Source of the DNA: Pseudoxanthomonas spadix
GTDB lineage: Bacteria; Pseudomonadota; Gammaproteobacteria; Xanthomonadales; Xanthomonadaceae
Length of the DNA: 64,000 nt
Direction: 5' to 3'
Assembly: GCF_003703395.1 (NCBI RefSeq)
Contig: NZ_RDQN01000002.1
Coordinates: 62,001-126,000 of the forward strand
Shown piece by piece: positions 34,505 through 44,679 of the stretch. The notes beneath the pieces are model-generated. The model ran no database searches and was not told the origin of the DNA. It saw nothing but the letters and a program-made list of their open reading frames with translations. Position 1 is the first letter of the stretch. Each line of letters starts with the position of its first letter. The position numbers and the translations under genes are program-made.

Positions 34505-35692
34505 TCATTCCAGTGCGGCCGGCGCCGCGAGCGCTGCAAGTGCATCGGCCTGGTCGAGGCAGGCCGGCCACGGCGCGCTTGCGATCACGCTGGTGCCGCG
34601 ACCACGCGCCGAGTCCAGCTGCAGCACGCCGTCCACCGCCTGCAGCCGTGCGCGCATGCCCTCCAGGCCATTGCCAGGCACCAGATCACCGCCGCGCCCA
34701 TCGTCGTCGATGCGCAGCTGCAGCGCCTCGGCGTCGGCGCTGACCTGCACGTGCACCTGGCGGGCCCGCGCGTGCCGCTGCACGTTGGTGATGGCCTCGC
34801 GCAGGATCAGGGCGAAGGCGGTTTCCACCGCCGGCGGCAGCGGCACGTCATCGACCCGGTAATGCAGCGCGATACCGTCGGTTTCCAGCAGCAGCTTGCC
34901 CGCTGCCAGCTCGGCGGCCAGCTGCGCCGAACGGATCCCGCTGACCGCGCGCCGCACCTGCGCCAGCGCCTGGCGCGCGACGCGGCTGACCTCGTCCATT
35001 TCGCGATGCGCGGCGGCCGGATCGCGCTCGACCAGCCGCCGGGCCAGATCGGATTTCAACGCCACCAGCGACAGCGTATGGCCGAGCAGGTCGTGCAGGT
35101 CGCGGCCGATGCGTTCGCGTTCGGCTACCGCCGCCAGGCGCCGGACTTCGTCGTGGCTCAGGCGCAGGGCGGCGTCCTTGTGCCGGTTCAACCGCTGCAC
35201 CGCGATGGCCAGGCCGGTGCCCAGGGTCGAGACCGGCAGCCAGACCAGCATCTGCCACGGATAGCCCAGGGCCAGCGAGAAACCCAGGAACGCCGCGTTC
35301 AAGGCCAGCAGCCACAGCAGGTAGCGCCGCAGTGCGTGGCGACCTTCGGTACGTAGGGTCAGGCAGCCGAACGCGAAGTAGCTGATGCCGGACGGAAACA
35401 CCGGCAGCAGCGCGGTGGCCAACACGATCATGCCCAGCGCGTAGCGGTTTGCCAGGTGCCGTGGCGCCAGCATGGTCCGCGCGTACAGCAGCACGAACAG
35501 CGGATAGGACGCCAGCGTCCACAGCAGCCAGGTGCGGTCGTAGCCCTGCGGAGTGAACACCGGCACCACGAACACCCACACCGACCACACCAGGTGCACC
35601 GCCTCGGTCCAGGGCGACTTGCCCTGTCGCAGGCGCTCGGCGGCCTCCGAACCGGGCGCAGGGCGCAACCATGCGGGCAGGGACAACCTCAT
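34505..35692 (-). CDS. DesK-type sensor histidine kinase
   Basis: A 395-residue kinase with about five hydrophobic segments in residues 30-165, then a HisKA_3 dimerisation helix with the phospho-histidine His200 in ERERIGRDLHDLLGH and an HATPase domain with REAITNVQRHA (N box) and DDDGRGG, GNGLEGMRARL (G boxes). This plan matches DesK/LiaS-like kinases that sense the membrane. ATG 35692 is preceded by AGGA at rather long spacing. The kinase and regulator genes are divergent from an ABC export operon that they may control. Confidence 0.88.
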   Translation of the reverse strand: MRLSLPAWLRPAPGSEAAERLRQGKSPWTEAVHLVWSVWVFVVPVFTPQGYDRTWLLWTLASYPLFVLLYARTMLAPRHLANRYALGMIVLATALLPVFPSGISYFAFGCLTLRTEGRHALRRYLLWLLALNAAFLGFSLALGYPWQMLVWLPVSTLGTGLAIAVQRLNRHKDAALRLSHDEVRRLAAVAERERIGRDLHDLLGHTLSLVALKSDLARRLVERDPAAAHREMDEVSRVARQALAQVRRAVSGIRSAQLAAELAAGKLLLETDGIALHYRVDDVPLPPAVETAFALILREAITNVQRHARARQVHVQVSADAEALQLRIDDDGRGGDLVPGNGLEGMRARLQAVDGVLQLDSARGRGTSVIASAPWPACLDQADALAALAAPAALE

Positions 35693-35900
35693 GTCGGCAG
35701 ATCCTTGTTCACGCCATGATCTTGCCACCTCGGATCAGGCGATGGGCCAGCACCCCGGCGCGCCAGGCGCATGCAGGTCCGCGCAGGCACGGCCGGGGAA
35801 AAGGTCGATTGCATGGGGAGGTCTCTGCCATCACCGGCGAGTGCGCTCAGCCTGCACGTGGGAAAGGCACTGCGGCAGTGGCCGTCATCAGGCCATGCAG

Positions 35901-35914
35901 GTGACAGCTGTCAC
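35901..35914. promoter_or_regulatory. Perfect palindrome between two-component and export operons
   Basis: GTGACAGCTGTCAC is a perfect 14-base palindrome about 210 bases before the DesK-like start and 136 bases before the adaptor start. Its position in the only divergent intergenic region of the group makes it a candidate binding site for the DesR-like regulator. Nothing else was recognised in the 357-base gap 35693-36049. Confidence 0.55.
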
Positions 35915-36049
35915 TGGCTGCGCGCGCCCTGCCAGCCCATGCTGCGGCCCACCGAAGGCGCGGCCCGACTTTGCTGGGGACTTCCGCCGGCTTGGTGCCA
36001 AGCACCGGGTTGGTCACACTTGCGGCCCGACGACGCCACTGATGGATCC

Positions 36050-37291
36050 ATGAACGCCTCTGCCGAACTGCTCAAGGAACTGCGTATCGACCGCAAGGCC
36101 CCGCCGCCGGCGCCGCAGCGGCGCTGGCTGTGGATCGTGCTGGCCGTGATCGTGCTGCTGGCGCTGGCCGGCGGCGCCTGGTTGCTCCTGGGCCGGGCCA
36201 GGCCAGTGGAAGTGCGCACCGCGCCGGTGGTGTCGATGGACAGTGCCGGCGCCAGCGCCTCGGTGCTGGATGCAACCGGCTACGTGGTCGCCCGGCGCAT
36301 CGCCACGGTGTCGGCGCAGATCACCGGCCGGGTGGAGGAAGTGATGATCGAGGAAGGCCAGCGGGTCGAGCAGGGCCAGGTGCTGGCGCGGCTGGATCCG
36401 ATCAGTGCCGATGCCGAGCGCAGCCTGTCGCAGTCGCAGCTGGCCTCGGCGCAGAGCCAGGTCAACAACGTGCAGGCCCAGCTGACCCGGGCCGAAGCCG
36501 AGGCCGGGCGCCTGGACACGCTGGTGGCCCAGCAGTTGGTCTCGCGCTCGCAGTACGACCAGCAGGTGGCCGACCGCGACGCGCTGCGCGCGCAGCTGGA
36601 AACCGCGCGCCGCAACGTGCAGGTCGCCCGCGACCAGCTGAGGATCTCCGGCATCAGCAGGGACTACACCGTGGTGCGCGCGCCGTTCGCCGGGATCGTC
36701 ACCGCCAAGTCCGCCCAGCCCGGCGAGATCGTCTCGCCGCTGTCGGCCGGCGGCGGCTTCACCCGCACCGGCATTGGCACCATCGTCGACATGGATTCGC
36801 TGGAAGTGGAAGTGGATGTCGGCGAGGCCTACATCGGCCGGGTGCAGCCGAAGATGCCGGTGCAGGCCACCCTCAACGCCTACCCGGACTGGAAGATCCC
36901 GGCCGAGGTGATTGCCATCATCCCCGCCGCCGACCGCGGCAAGGCCACGGTCAAGGTGCGCATCGCGCTCAAGCTCAAGGACCCGCGCATCGTCCCGGAC
37001 ATGGGCGTGCGGGTGAGCTTCCTGGAGAAGGAACCACCCACCCAGGCGCAGCAGCCCAAGGGCGTGCGCGTGCCCAACGCGGCCATCACCGAGCGCGACG
37101 GCAAGCCGGTGGCCTTCGCCGTCAGCGACGACAACACCGTGCACCAGCGCGCCATCCAGCCCGGCATCGCCCTGGCCCAGGACCGCCAGGTGCTGAGCGG
37201 CCTGAGCGCCGGCGAGACGGTGGTGCTGGATCCGACACCGGAACTGAAGGAAGGCACCCGGGTGATCGAAGCCGGCAGCGAGGCCAAGTGA
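36050..37291 (+). CDS. HlyD/MacA-type periplasmic adaptor
   Basis: A 413-residue membrane-fusion protein: a cytosolic N-tail, one membrane helix (RWLWIVLAVIVLLALAGG), then lipoyl, alpha-hairpin (about 115-190, Gln/Ala-rich coiled coil) and beta-barrel domains. Lipoyl marks are ISAQITGRVEEV-like VSAQITGRVEEV and VRAPFAGIVTAK. The ATG at 36050 begins the anchored form. It precedes an ATPase and two permease genes, as in MacAB-type exporters. No outer-membrane channel gene is adjacent; a TolC-like protein would have to come from elsewhere. Confidence 0.9.
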   Translation: MNASAELLKELRIDRKAPPPAPQRRWLWIVLAVIVLLALAGGAWLLLGRARPVEVRTAPVVSMDSAGASASVLDATGYVVARRIATVSAQITGRVEEVMIEEGQRVEQGQVLARLDPISADAERSLSQSQLASAQSQVNNVQAQLTRAEAEAGRLDTLVAQQLVSRSQYDQQVADRDALRAQLETARRNVQVARDQLRISGISRDYTVVRAPFAGIVTAKSAQPGEIVSPLSAGGGFTRTGIGTIVDMDSLEVEVDVGEAYIGRVQPKMPVQATLNAYPDWKIPAEVIAIIPAADRGKATVKVRIALKLKDPRIVPDMGVRVSFLEKEPPTQAQQPKGVRVPNAAITERDGKPVAFAVSDDNTVHQRAIQPGIALAQDRQVLSGLSAGETVVLDPTPELKEGTRVIEAGSEAK

Positions 37292-37340
37292 GCCAGTGCG
37301 ATCGGACATGAGAAGAGCAAGGCACGAGCACCCCTCCCAA

Positions 37341-37364
37341 CCCTCCCCTGCGCGCAGGGGAGGG
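37341..37364. repeat. Perfect 24-bp REP-like palindrome
   Basis: CCCTCCCCTGCG joined to CGCAGGGGAGGG is fully self-complementary and is preceded by ACCCCTCCCAA. It lies between the adaptor and ATPase genes, where its RNA hairpin could affect transcript stability. It belongs to the same family as the element captured inside nrdJb. Confidence 0.85.
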
Positions 37365-37393
37365 CTATAAACCAGCCCAGAGAGACCACGCCC

Positions 37394-38083
<690 letters not shown>

Positions 38084-38094
38084 GGGAGCACGCC

Positions 38095-39255
38095 ATGAAA
38101 TACTTCTCGCTCGTCTGGGCGCAGCTGTTTCGCAGCAAGACCCGCACCGCGCTGACCCTGCTGTCGGTGGTGGCGGCATTCCTGCTGTTCGGCATGCTCG
38201 ATTCGGTCCGCGTGGCGTTCAGCTCCGGTGGCAGCGTCGATGGGGCCAACCGGCTGGTGGTGGCCTCGCGCCTGTCCATCACCCAGTCGCTGCCGGTCAG
38301 CCTGCAGTCGCAGATCCGCAACGTGGCCGGGGTGCGCGATGTGACCTATGCGATGTGGTTCGGCGGCATCTATCGCGATCCAAAGGACTTCTTCCCCAAC
38401 TTCTCGGTCGCGCCGAACTTCTTCGACGTCTACACCAACTACGAATTACCGGCGAACCAGCGCAAGGCCTTCGCCGACAACCAGACCGGCGCGATCGTCG
38501 GTGAGAGCCTGGCCAGGAAATTCGGCTGGAAGGTCGGCGACACCATTCCGCTGCAGGCCACCATCTTCCCGCGCGGCGGCAGCAATGACTGGCCGCTGCA
38601 GGTCTCCGGGATCTTTCGCTCCAGGGACCGCGCCGCGGCGGCCAACGAGGAAAACCAGCTGATGATGCACTGGAAGTACTTCGATGAGTCCAACGACTAC
38701 ATCAAGAGCCAGGTCAGCTGGTTCACCGTCAAGCTGGCCAACCCGGACAACGCCTCGCGCGTGGCCAATGCGATCGACGCGCTGTCGGCCAACTCCGACC
38801 ACGAAACCAAGTCGCAGACCGAATCGGCGTTCCAGCAGGCCTTCGTCAAGCAGTTCGCCGATATCGGCCTGATCGTCACCGCGATCATGGGCGCGGTGTT
38901 CTTCACCCTGCTGCTGCTTACCGGCAACACCATGGCCCAGGCGGTGCGCGAGCGCATCCCGGAACTGGCCACGCTCAAGACGCTGGGCTTCCAGGACCGG
39001 ACCGTGCTGATGCTGGTGATGATCGAATCGGTGCTGCTGATCGTGCTGGGCGGCCTGATCGGCATGGGCCTGGCCTCGGCGGTCATGCCGATCCTGGGCA
39101 AGGCCAGCGGCGGCATGTTGCCCGGCGGCGGCGTGCCGGCGCAGACCTGGCTGATCGGGCTGGGCCTGATGGTGGTGATCGGCGTGGTGGTCGGCGTGCT
39201 GCCGGCGCTGCGCGCGCGGCGCCTGAAGATCGTCGATGCACTGGCCGGACGCTAA
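38095..39255 (+). CDS. MacB/FtsX-type ABC permease (first)
   Basis: A 386-residue permease with one N-terminal helix (about 20-36), a large periplasmic MacB_PCD domain (residues 40-265) and three C-terminal FtsX helices. GNTMAQAVRERIPELATLKT is the family coupling-helix region. GGGAG lies ten bases before ATG 38095. The exported molecule is unknown; an antibiotic, peptide or lipid is typical for the family. Confidence 0.9.
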   Translation: MKYFSLVWAQLFRSKTRTALTLLSVVAAFLLFGMLDSVRVAFSSGGSVDGANRLVVASRLSITQSLPVSLQSQIRNVAGVRDVTYAMWFGGIYRDPKDFFPNFSVAPNFFDVYTNYELPANQRKAFADNQTGAIVGESLARKFGWKVGDTIPLQATIFPRGGSNDWPLQVSGIFRSRDRAAAANEENQLMMHWKYFDESNDYIKSQVSWFTVKLANPDNASRVANAIDALSANSDHETKSQTESAFQQAFVKQFADIGLIVTAIMGAVFFTLLLLTGNTMAQAVRERIPELATLKTLGFQDRTVLMLVMIESVLLIVLGGLIGMGLASAVMPILGKASGGMLPGGGVPAQTWLIGLGLMVVIGVVVGVLPALRARRLKIVDALAGR

Positions 39256-39267
39256 GGGGAGGCCCTG

Positions 39268-40575
39268 ATGAAAACCAGACTCTGGAACCTGTTGAGCACC
39301 GTGCTGCTGATCGCGGCGCTGGGCGCGTGGATCGCCCTGCCCTGGCAAGGCGTGCTGGCCGTGGCGGTGGTGCTGGCACTGTGGCTGGTGCTGACCCGCA
39401 GCGGCCGGCTGGCGCTGGCGGCCGCGCGCATCGGCATCGCCAGCCTGCCGCAGCGCTGGGGCGCCTCGTCGGTGATCATCGTCGGCATCGCCGGGGTGGT
39501 CGGCGTGCTGGTGGCGATGCTGGCGATGGGCGAAGGCTTCAAGGCCGCCCTCAACGGCACCGGCGATGACAGCACCGCGCTGGTGCTGCGCGGCGGCTCG
39601 CAGGCCGAGACCAACTCGGTCATCACCCGCAACCAGGTGCCGCTGGTCAGCACCCTGCCCGGCGTGGCCAGGGGCGCGGACGGCAAGCCGCTGATCTCGG
39701 CCGAGCTGTCGCAGGTGGTCAACCTGCCTTCGATGGCCGACGGCACCGACACCAATGTGCAGTTCCGCGGCATCGGCGACGCCGGCTGGGCGGTGCATCC
39801 GTCGGTGAAGATCGTCCAAGGCCGCCCGTTCAGGCCCGGCCTGCGCGAAGTGGTGGTCGGCAAGGGCGCGCAGGGCCAGTTCCGCGGGCTCAAGCTCGGC
39901 AATACGCTGGATCTGGGCAAGCAGCAGTGGACAGTGGTGGGCACCTTCGCCTCCGGGGATGCGCATGAGTCGGAGCTGTGGACCGACGTGGAGACCCTGG
40001 CCAGCACCTACAACCGGCGCGCCTTCCAGTCGCTGACCGTGCGCACCGATGGCACGGCCGGCTTCGCCCGGTTCAAGGCCGCCATGGCCGAAAACCCGCA
40101 GCTCAAGCTGGACGTGGAAACCACCCGCGCCTACTACGCCAAGCAGTCCGGCCAGCTGGCCACCATCATCCGGATCCTGGGCACGGTGATCGGCGCGATC
40201 ATGGCGGTGGGCGCGGTCTTCGGCGCGCTCAACACCATGTACGCCGCGGTGGCCACCCGCGCCCGCGAGATCGCCACCATGCGCGCGATCGGCTTTGGCG
40301 GCCTGCCGGTGGTGGTGGCGGTGATGCTGGAAACCATGCTGCTGGCGCTGCTGGGCGGGGTGCTGGGCGGGCTGATCGCCTGGGCGGTGTTCAACAACTA
40401 CGCCGTGTCCACGCTGGGCGCCAACTTCAGCCAGGTGGTGTTCCAGTTCAGGGTCTCGCCGGAACTGCTGTGGAGCGGCCTGAAGTGGGCGCTGGGGATC
40501 GGCCTGGTCGGCGGCCTGTTCCCGGCCCTGCGCGCCGCGCGCCTGCCGATCACCGTGGCCCTGCGCGAGGTGTAA
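39268..40575 (+). CDS. MacB/FtsX-type ABC permease (second)
   Basis: A 435-residue permease with N-terminal helices, a periplasmic domain and the coupling region ATRAREIATMRAIGFG followed by the last helices. It is related to the preceding permease and starts 12 bases after it, so the pair probably forms a heterodimer with one ATPase dimer. The gene ends the export operon; no terminator was recognised in the 140 bases before the next gene. Confidence 0.9.
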   Translation: MKTRLWNLLSTVLLIAALGAWIALPWQGVLAVAVVLALWLVLTRSGRLALAAARIGIASLPQRWGASSVIIVGIAGVVGVLVAMLAMGEGFKAALNGTGDDSTALVLRGGSQAETNSVITRNQVPLVSTLPGVARGADGKPLISAELSQVVNLPSMADGTDTNVQFRGIGDAGWAVHPSVKIVQGRPFRPGLREVVVGKGAQGQFRGLKLGNTLDLGKQQWTVVGTFASGDAHESELWTDVETLASTYNRRAFQSLTVRTDGTAGFARFKAAMAENPQLKLDVETTRAYYAKQSGQLATIIRILGTVIGAIMAVGAVFGALNTMYAAVATRAREIATMRAIGFGGLPVVVAVMLETMLLALLGGVLGGLIAWAVFNNYAVSTLGANFSQVVFQFRVSPELLWSGLKWALGIGLVGGLFPALRAARLPITVALREV

Positions 40576-40716
40576 GGCCTGCGCCGCCGCTGGGCGAAAG
40601 GCGCCTTGGGTCCTTCCGCCCATCGGCGCTGTCATCGCGTTGTCATGCTGGTGCGATAGCACCGCCAGGCGCGCCCGCGCTAGGCTGCGCGGCCGCATCA
40701 TTTCGTCCCAACGCCG

Positions 40717-41829
40717 ATGTCCCGCCTGTTCCTGCTGGTCTGCGTGTGCTGCCTGCTGCTGGTCGCCTGCATTCCCCCCACCTCCACATCGCTGAGCACC
40801 CGACTGGTCGCGCCTGGTGGCGTCTCGCCGCTGCTGGACAGCGCGCATGTGGAATCGTTGATGGCGCGCCTGCCCGCGCGCAGCGGCCGGCTGCCCGGCG
40901 AGGGCGGCGTGCCGATCTTCTGGCAGGCGCTGGATCCGGGCGATTACCAGCTGGACTACCGCTACACCGGCGACCCGGACGGCACGGCGCTGCAGCAGGT
41001 GGCCTTCGATGTGACCTTCACCAGGCCCACGGCGACCGCGGCGCCGCGCGGCACGGTCGTGCTGCTGCACGGCTGGATGATGGACGGCGATTCGCTGATG
41101 CCCTGGGCGCTGCGGCTGGCCCAGGCCGGCTACCGCACCATCAGCCTGGACCTGCGCAACCACGGGCGTTCGGGCAGCGGCCGGTCCGGCTACGGCACGC
41201 GCGAAGGCCAGGACGTGGCGCAGGTGGTGGGCGAACTGCGCGCCCGCGGCGAGATCGCCGGGCCGCTGTACCTGTTCGGCGTGTCCTATGGCGCGGCCAC
41301 GGCGATCTTCGCCGCGCACGAGCTGGGCCAGCAGGTCGCCGGGGTGGTGGCGATGGAGTCCTTCGACAACGCCGGCCGCGCCATCCGCGACATGGTCCCG
41401 CACATGCTCTCAAGCCCGCCGGACACCTGGAAGAGCGCGGCCGCGACCCTGATCGCGCAGGCCACCTATGGCCGCCAGAACCTGGACGCGGTGATCGCCG
41501 CGGCCGACGCGCAGCTGGGGCTCAACCTGGACCAGGTCGACGTGGCTGCAGCCCTGCGCACCACCCCGGCGTGCGTGCTGCTGGTCCATGGCAGCAACGA
41601 TCGCCATATCCCGGTCGCGCATGGCCGCATGCTGGCCGCGGCCGCACCGCGCGATGCCTACCTGGAAGTGCCCGGCGAAACCCACCTGAGCCTGCCGATG
41701 CGGCTGGAGCGGCTGGGGCCGAGCGTGGAGCAGTGGTTCGCCGAAACCGCCACAGCCGGTGCCACCTGCCCGGCCGCGCGCGCGCTGACGCCGCAGCCGC
41801 ACGCGCCGCTGGTCGCCGCCGCGCGTTAG
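40717..41829 (+). CDS. Alpha/beta-hydrolase lipoprotein
   Basis: A 370-residue protein with a lipoprotein signal peptide whose lipobox is LLVAC (Cys18). The hydrolase fold shows the oxyanion strand TVVLLHGWMMDG, the nucleophile elbow FGVSYGAA (Ser), and the late His in GETHLSLP. It should be tethered to the inner or outer membrane facing the periplasm and act as an esterase or lipase. Substrate is unknown. It is convergent with the MobA-like gene, four bases apart. Confidence 0.88.
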   Translation: MSRLFLLVCVCCLLLVACIPPTSTSLSTRLVAPGGVSPLLDSAHVESLMARLPARSGRLPGEGGVPIFWQALDPGDYQLDYRYTGDPDGTALQQVAFDVTFTRPTATAAPRGTVVLLHGWMMDGDSLMPWALRLAQAGYRTISLDLRNHGRSGSGRSGYGTREGQDVAQVVGELRARGEIAGPLYLFGVSYGAATAIFAAHELGQQVAGVVAMESFDNAGRAIRDMVPHMLSSPPDTWKSAAATLIAQATYGRQNLDAVIAAADAQLGLNLDQVDVAAALRTTPACVLLVHGSNDRHIPVAHGRMLAAAAPRDAYLEVPGETHLSLPMRLERLGPSVEQWFAETATAGATCPAARALTPQPHAPLVAAAR

Positions 41830-41833
41830 CGGC

Positions 41834-42448
41834 TCAGATTGGCGGGTCGATCCAGCCGCGGCGCGCGGCATCGGCCAGGTCCGCCGGGGTATCCAGGTCC
41901 AATGCCAGCTCGGGCGCCTGCACCCGCCCGACCTGCGCGGGCGGCAGGGCGTTGAGCAGCTCGCGCAGGCCCGCATCGCCCTGCGGCCGGGCCGTGAGCA
42001 GCTGCGCGATCGCCACCACCGCCGGCACCCCCAGGCGCGTGCCGTGCACGCTGCCCGCACACCCGGAAGCAGCGCCGTCGGCGGCGTGCAGCAACGCCTC
42101 CAGGTGCGCGCGCTGCAGCGCCGGCTGGTCGCAGGCCAGCAGCAGGCAGCGGCTGGCTCCGGCGGCGTCCACGGCCAGCGCCTGGCTCGCGGCGCGCACG
42201 CTGGAACCCAGGCCCTGGCGCCAGTGGCCATTGAGCACCACCTGCACGTCGTCGGCGCGGCCAGCGGCGGCGATCTGGTCTGCGTGGGCGCCGACCACCA
42301 GCAGCAGGCGCGCAGGCGCGGTCTGGCGCGCCAGGCGCAGCGCGCGCTGCACCAGGGTTTCGCCGTCGCGCTCGATCAGTTGCTTGGGTCGTCCGCCCAG
42401 TCGACGGCTGCCGCCGGCGGCCAGGACCACGGCCACGTGGCCGCTCAC
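41834..42448 (-). CDS. MobA/MocA-like molybdenum-cofactor nucleotidyltransferase
   Basis: A 204-residue nucleotidyltransferase starting with the signature VVLAAGGSRRLGGRPKQLI and containing LLLACDQPAL (metal-binding Asp). It probably adds CMP or GMP to molybdopterin (MocA-like rather than MobA). The start overlaps the end of the XdhC-like gene by four bases, so the pair is coupled; XdhC proteins deliver the cofactor to xanthine-dehydrogenase-family enzymes. No such enzyme gene lies in the window. Confidence 0.88.
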   Translation of the reverse strand: MSGHVAVVLAAGGSRRLGGRPKQLIERDGETLVQRALRLARQTAPARLLLVVGAHADQIAAAGRADDVQVVLNGHWRQGLGSSVRAASQALAVDAAGASRCLLLACDQPALQRAHLEALLHAADGAASGCAGSVHGTRLGVPAVVAIAQLLTARPQGDAGLRELLNALPPAQVGRVQAPELALDLDTPADLADAARRGWIDPPI

Positions 42449-43443
42449 CCCGTGCGCCCGTGGCGCCAGGCCTGCAATTGCGCGGCGATGCTCAGGGCGA
42501 TGGCCTGTTCGCCACGGCCGCCCAGGTCCAGGCCGACTGGCGAATGCAGCCGCTTGCCCAGAGCATCGACGGCCGCCGGCGGCAGCAGGCGGAACAGGTC
42601 CTCACGCCGCCGATGCGGACCGAGCAGGCCGATGAAGGGGATGTCGGTGGCCGCCAGCGCTTCCAGCGCCTCACGGTCCAGTTCGAAATTGTGGTGCATG
42701 ACCAGCGCCGCATCGGCGTCGGCCAGGGCCGGCAGCATCGCCGCGGTGGCCGGCGCGGTGGCCTGCCAGTGGTCGGCCGGCAACGGGCGTTGGGGCGAAG
42801 GCGACCAGCGCGGGCGACGCTCCACCAGGGTGGTCATCCAGCCGCCATCGCGCAGCAGCGGCAACAGGTGTGCCAGCTCGGGACCGGCGCCGAACAGCAC
42901 CACCTTCGGCGGCGCCTTGAACAGCAGGGTGATGGTGGGCGGCAGGCCGGCAGGCGCAGCGGTGGCCGGCAGCTTCCACTGCCGATCGCCCAGGGCCAGC
43001 GCCAGCGCGCCCTGGCCCAGGCGCTGCAAGGTCAGGGTCAGGTCCACACCGCTTCGCCACGCACGCACCGCCTGGTCCCAGCCGGGCAGCCGCGCGAGCG
43101 GCAGCAGCGCCAGGACCAGTCGCCCCCGGCAGCCCACGGCCGAACCAGACAGCAGATCCTCGTCGTCGCGGGTGTCCACCTCCATCCAGTCCAGCTGGCC
43201 GGCACGCGCGGCGGCCAGGGCCCGCACTTCGATCTCCGGCTCCAGGCAACCGCCGCTGAGCCAGCCGACCTGGGCATCGGGCCCGTCGAACAGCGCCATC
43301 GCGCCGCTGCGCACGTAGGTCGAGCCCTCGGTCTGGACCACCAGCGCCAGGGCGGCGTGGGCGTGGACCGCGCCCGCGCTGGCGTCCATGACACCGCGAT
43401 GGACCTCGGCCTGCGCCAGCGTGGGGGCCAGATCGTCTTGCAT
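42445..43443 (-). CDS. XdhC/CoxI family protein
   Basis: A 332-residue protein with XdhC_CoxI N-terminal (LALVVQTEGSTYVRSGAMAL, WLSGGCLEPE) and Rossmann-like C-terminal (KVVLFGAGPELAHLLPLL, VMHHNFELD, FIGLLGP) domains. Such proteins bind sulfurated molybdenum cofactor and insert it into xanthine dehydrogenase or related hydroxylases. It is cotranscribed with the MobA-like gene. The client enzyme must be elsewhere in the genome. Confidence 0.9.
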   Translation of the reverse strand: MQDDLAPTLAQAEVHRGVMDASAGAVHAHAALALVVQTEGSTYVRSGAMALFDGPDAQVGWLSGGCLEPEIEVRALAAARAGQLDWMEVDTRDDEDLLSGSAVGCRGRLVLALLPLARLPGWDQAVRAWRSGVDLTLTLQRLGQGALALALGDRQWKLPATAAPAGLPPTITLLFKAPPKVVLFGAGPELAHLLPLLRDGGWMTTLVERRPRWSPSPQRPLPADHWQATAPATAAMLPALADADAALVMHHNFELDREALEALAATDIPFIGLLGPHRRREDLFRLLPPAAVDALGKRLHSPVGLDLGGRGEQAIALSIAAQLQAWRHGRTG

Positions 43444-43607
43444 GGGCCGATGATGCCTGGCGCCGCTTCAGAAGCTCGTGACGCCCAGGTGCCGGGCGCT
43501 GATCTGCAGCGCCAGCAACCGCCGGCACACCGGCAACGGGTCCCACGCCACGAGCACGCCGACCGTGGCCGCCGTGCCGCGTCGACCCGGCATCGAGGCC
43601 ACCCTGT

Positions 43608-44507
43608 TCACCTGGTCCGCAACCGCGCCAGGTTGATCACCACCACGCCGGCCAGGATCAGCGCCATCGCACCCAGGTCTTGGACCGTGAAGCGCTCGTG
43701 TGCCAGCCAGGCGCCCAGCGCCACGGCGATGACCGGATTGACGTAGGCATAGCTGGCGGCCAGCGCCGGGCGCACGTGCTGCAGCAGCCATACATAGGCG
43801 GTGAACGCGACGACCGAACCGAACATCGCGAGGTAGGCCACCGCCAGCACGCCCTCCCACCGCGGCCAGGCGTTGATGCGCTCGCCATGCAGCATGCCGG
43901 CGACCACCAGCAGCACGCCGCCGCAGAGCATCTGCGCCGCGGCGGCCATGAACGGCGAAGGCAGGTCGCGGCCACGCGACCACACCGAGCCGAATGCCCA
44001 GGCCAGCGGCGACAGCAGCAGGTACAGCAGTCCCATCGGGCTGCCGGTCAGGGTGCCGCCGGCATTGAGCCAGACCACGCCGGCAAAGCCCAGCACGATG
44101 CCAAGCCATTCCCCGTGCGTGGCGCGCTGCCCGCGCAGCATGCCGAACAGGCCCATCCACACCGGCATCGAGGCCACCGCCACCGCGGCCAGGCCGGAGG
44201 ACACCGTGGTTTCGGCCAGCACCACCAGACCGTTGCCCAACCCCAGCAGCAACGCCCCCATCACCGCCAGCGTCTTCCACTGCGCGCGCGTGGGCGCGGC
44301 CACGCCCTTCAGCCGCAGCACCGCGAACATCACCGCGCCGGCCACCACGAAGCGCAGGCCCGAGATCACCAGCAGCGGCGGCATGCCGTGATCCAGGGCG
44401 ATGCGGATACCCAGATAGGTCGAGCCCCACACCACGTACACCGCCAGCAACGCGGTCAGGACCGCCAGGGCTTTGGGCGAAGACGGAGTGGGCGTGGACG
44501 AGGCCAT
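43608..44507 (-). CDS. EamA-family exporter, YedA-like
   Basis: A 299-residue drug/metabolite-type transporter with ten hydrophobic segments in two EamA repeats. GSTYLGIRIALDHGMPPLL is the YedA landmark in the first repeat, and RPALAASYAYVNPVIAVALG in the second. ATG 44507 is chosen as the start of similarity. It probably exports amino acids or related solutes; the exact one is unknown. Between it and the XdhC-like gene about 160 bases hold only a doubtful 47-codon frame (43468-43611). Confidence 0.9.
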   Translation of the reverse strand: MASSTPTPSSPKALAVLTALLAVYVVWGSTYLGIRIALDHGMPPLLVISGLRFVVAGAVMFAVLRLKGVAAPTRAQWKTLAVMGALLLGLGNGLVVLAETTVSSGLAAVAVASMPVWMGLFGMLRGQRATHGEWLGIVLGFAGVVWLNAGGTLTGSPMGLLYLLLSPLAWAFGSVWSRGRDLPSPFMAAAAQMLCGGVLLVVAGMLHGERINAWPRWEGVLAVAYLAMFGSVVAFTAYVWLLQHVRPALAASYAYVNPVIAVALGAWLAHERFTVQDLGAMALILAGVVVINLARLRTR

Positions 44508-44623
44508 GGAGCCAGACACCTGCACAAAAGGCCGCACAGTCTAGGCGAGCACCGCCGCGCGCGGATGGAAACCGGCGCTGCAGCTTCTGACCGTTCCACG
44601 TCCGTGGCCGGTCTGCGCCATGC

Positions 44624-44655
44624 AAAAAAAGACGGACGCCTGCAGGGCGCCCGTT
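44624..44655 (-). terminator. Intrinsic terminator of prc
   Basis: On the leftward strand CGGGCGCC pairs with GGCGTCCG (one G-T pair) around CTGCA and is followed by seven Ts. It lies just after the stop of the tail-specific protease gene. Confidence 0.8.
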
Positions 44656-44679
44656 CGGATCATCCGGGCCGAGCCCTCA

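Noticed and set aside
38446..41403. 985-codon minus-strand frame opposite the exporter permeases
   Set aside because: Antisense to two genes with clear permease motifs; composition (His, Gln, Arg, Ala) is that of a GC-rich shadow frame.
43468..43611. 47-codon minus-strand frame starting at GTG 43611, overlapping the EamA stop
   Set aside because: The GTGA overlap is attractive, but the product has no recognisable feature and coding bias cannot be judged at this length.
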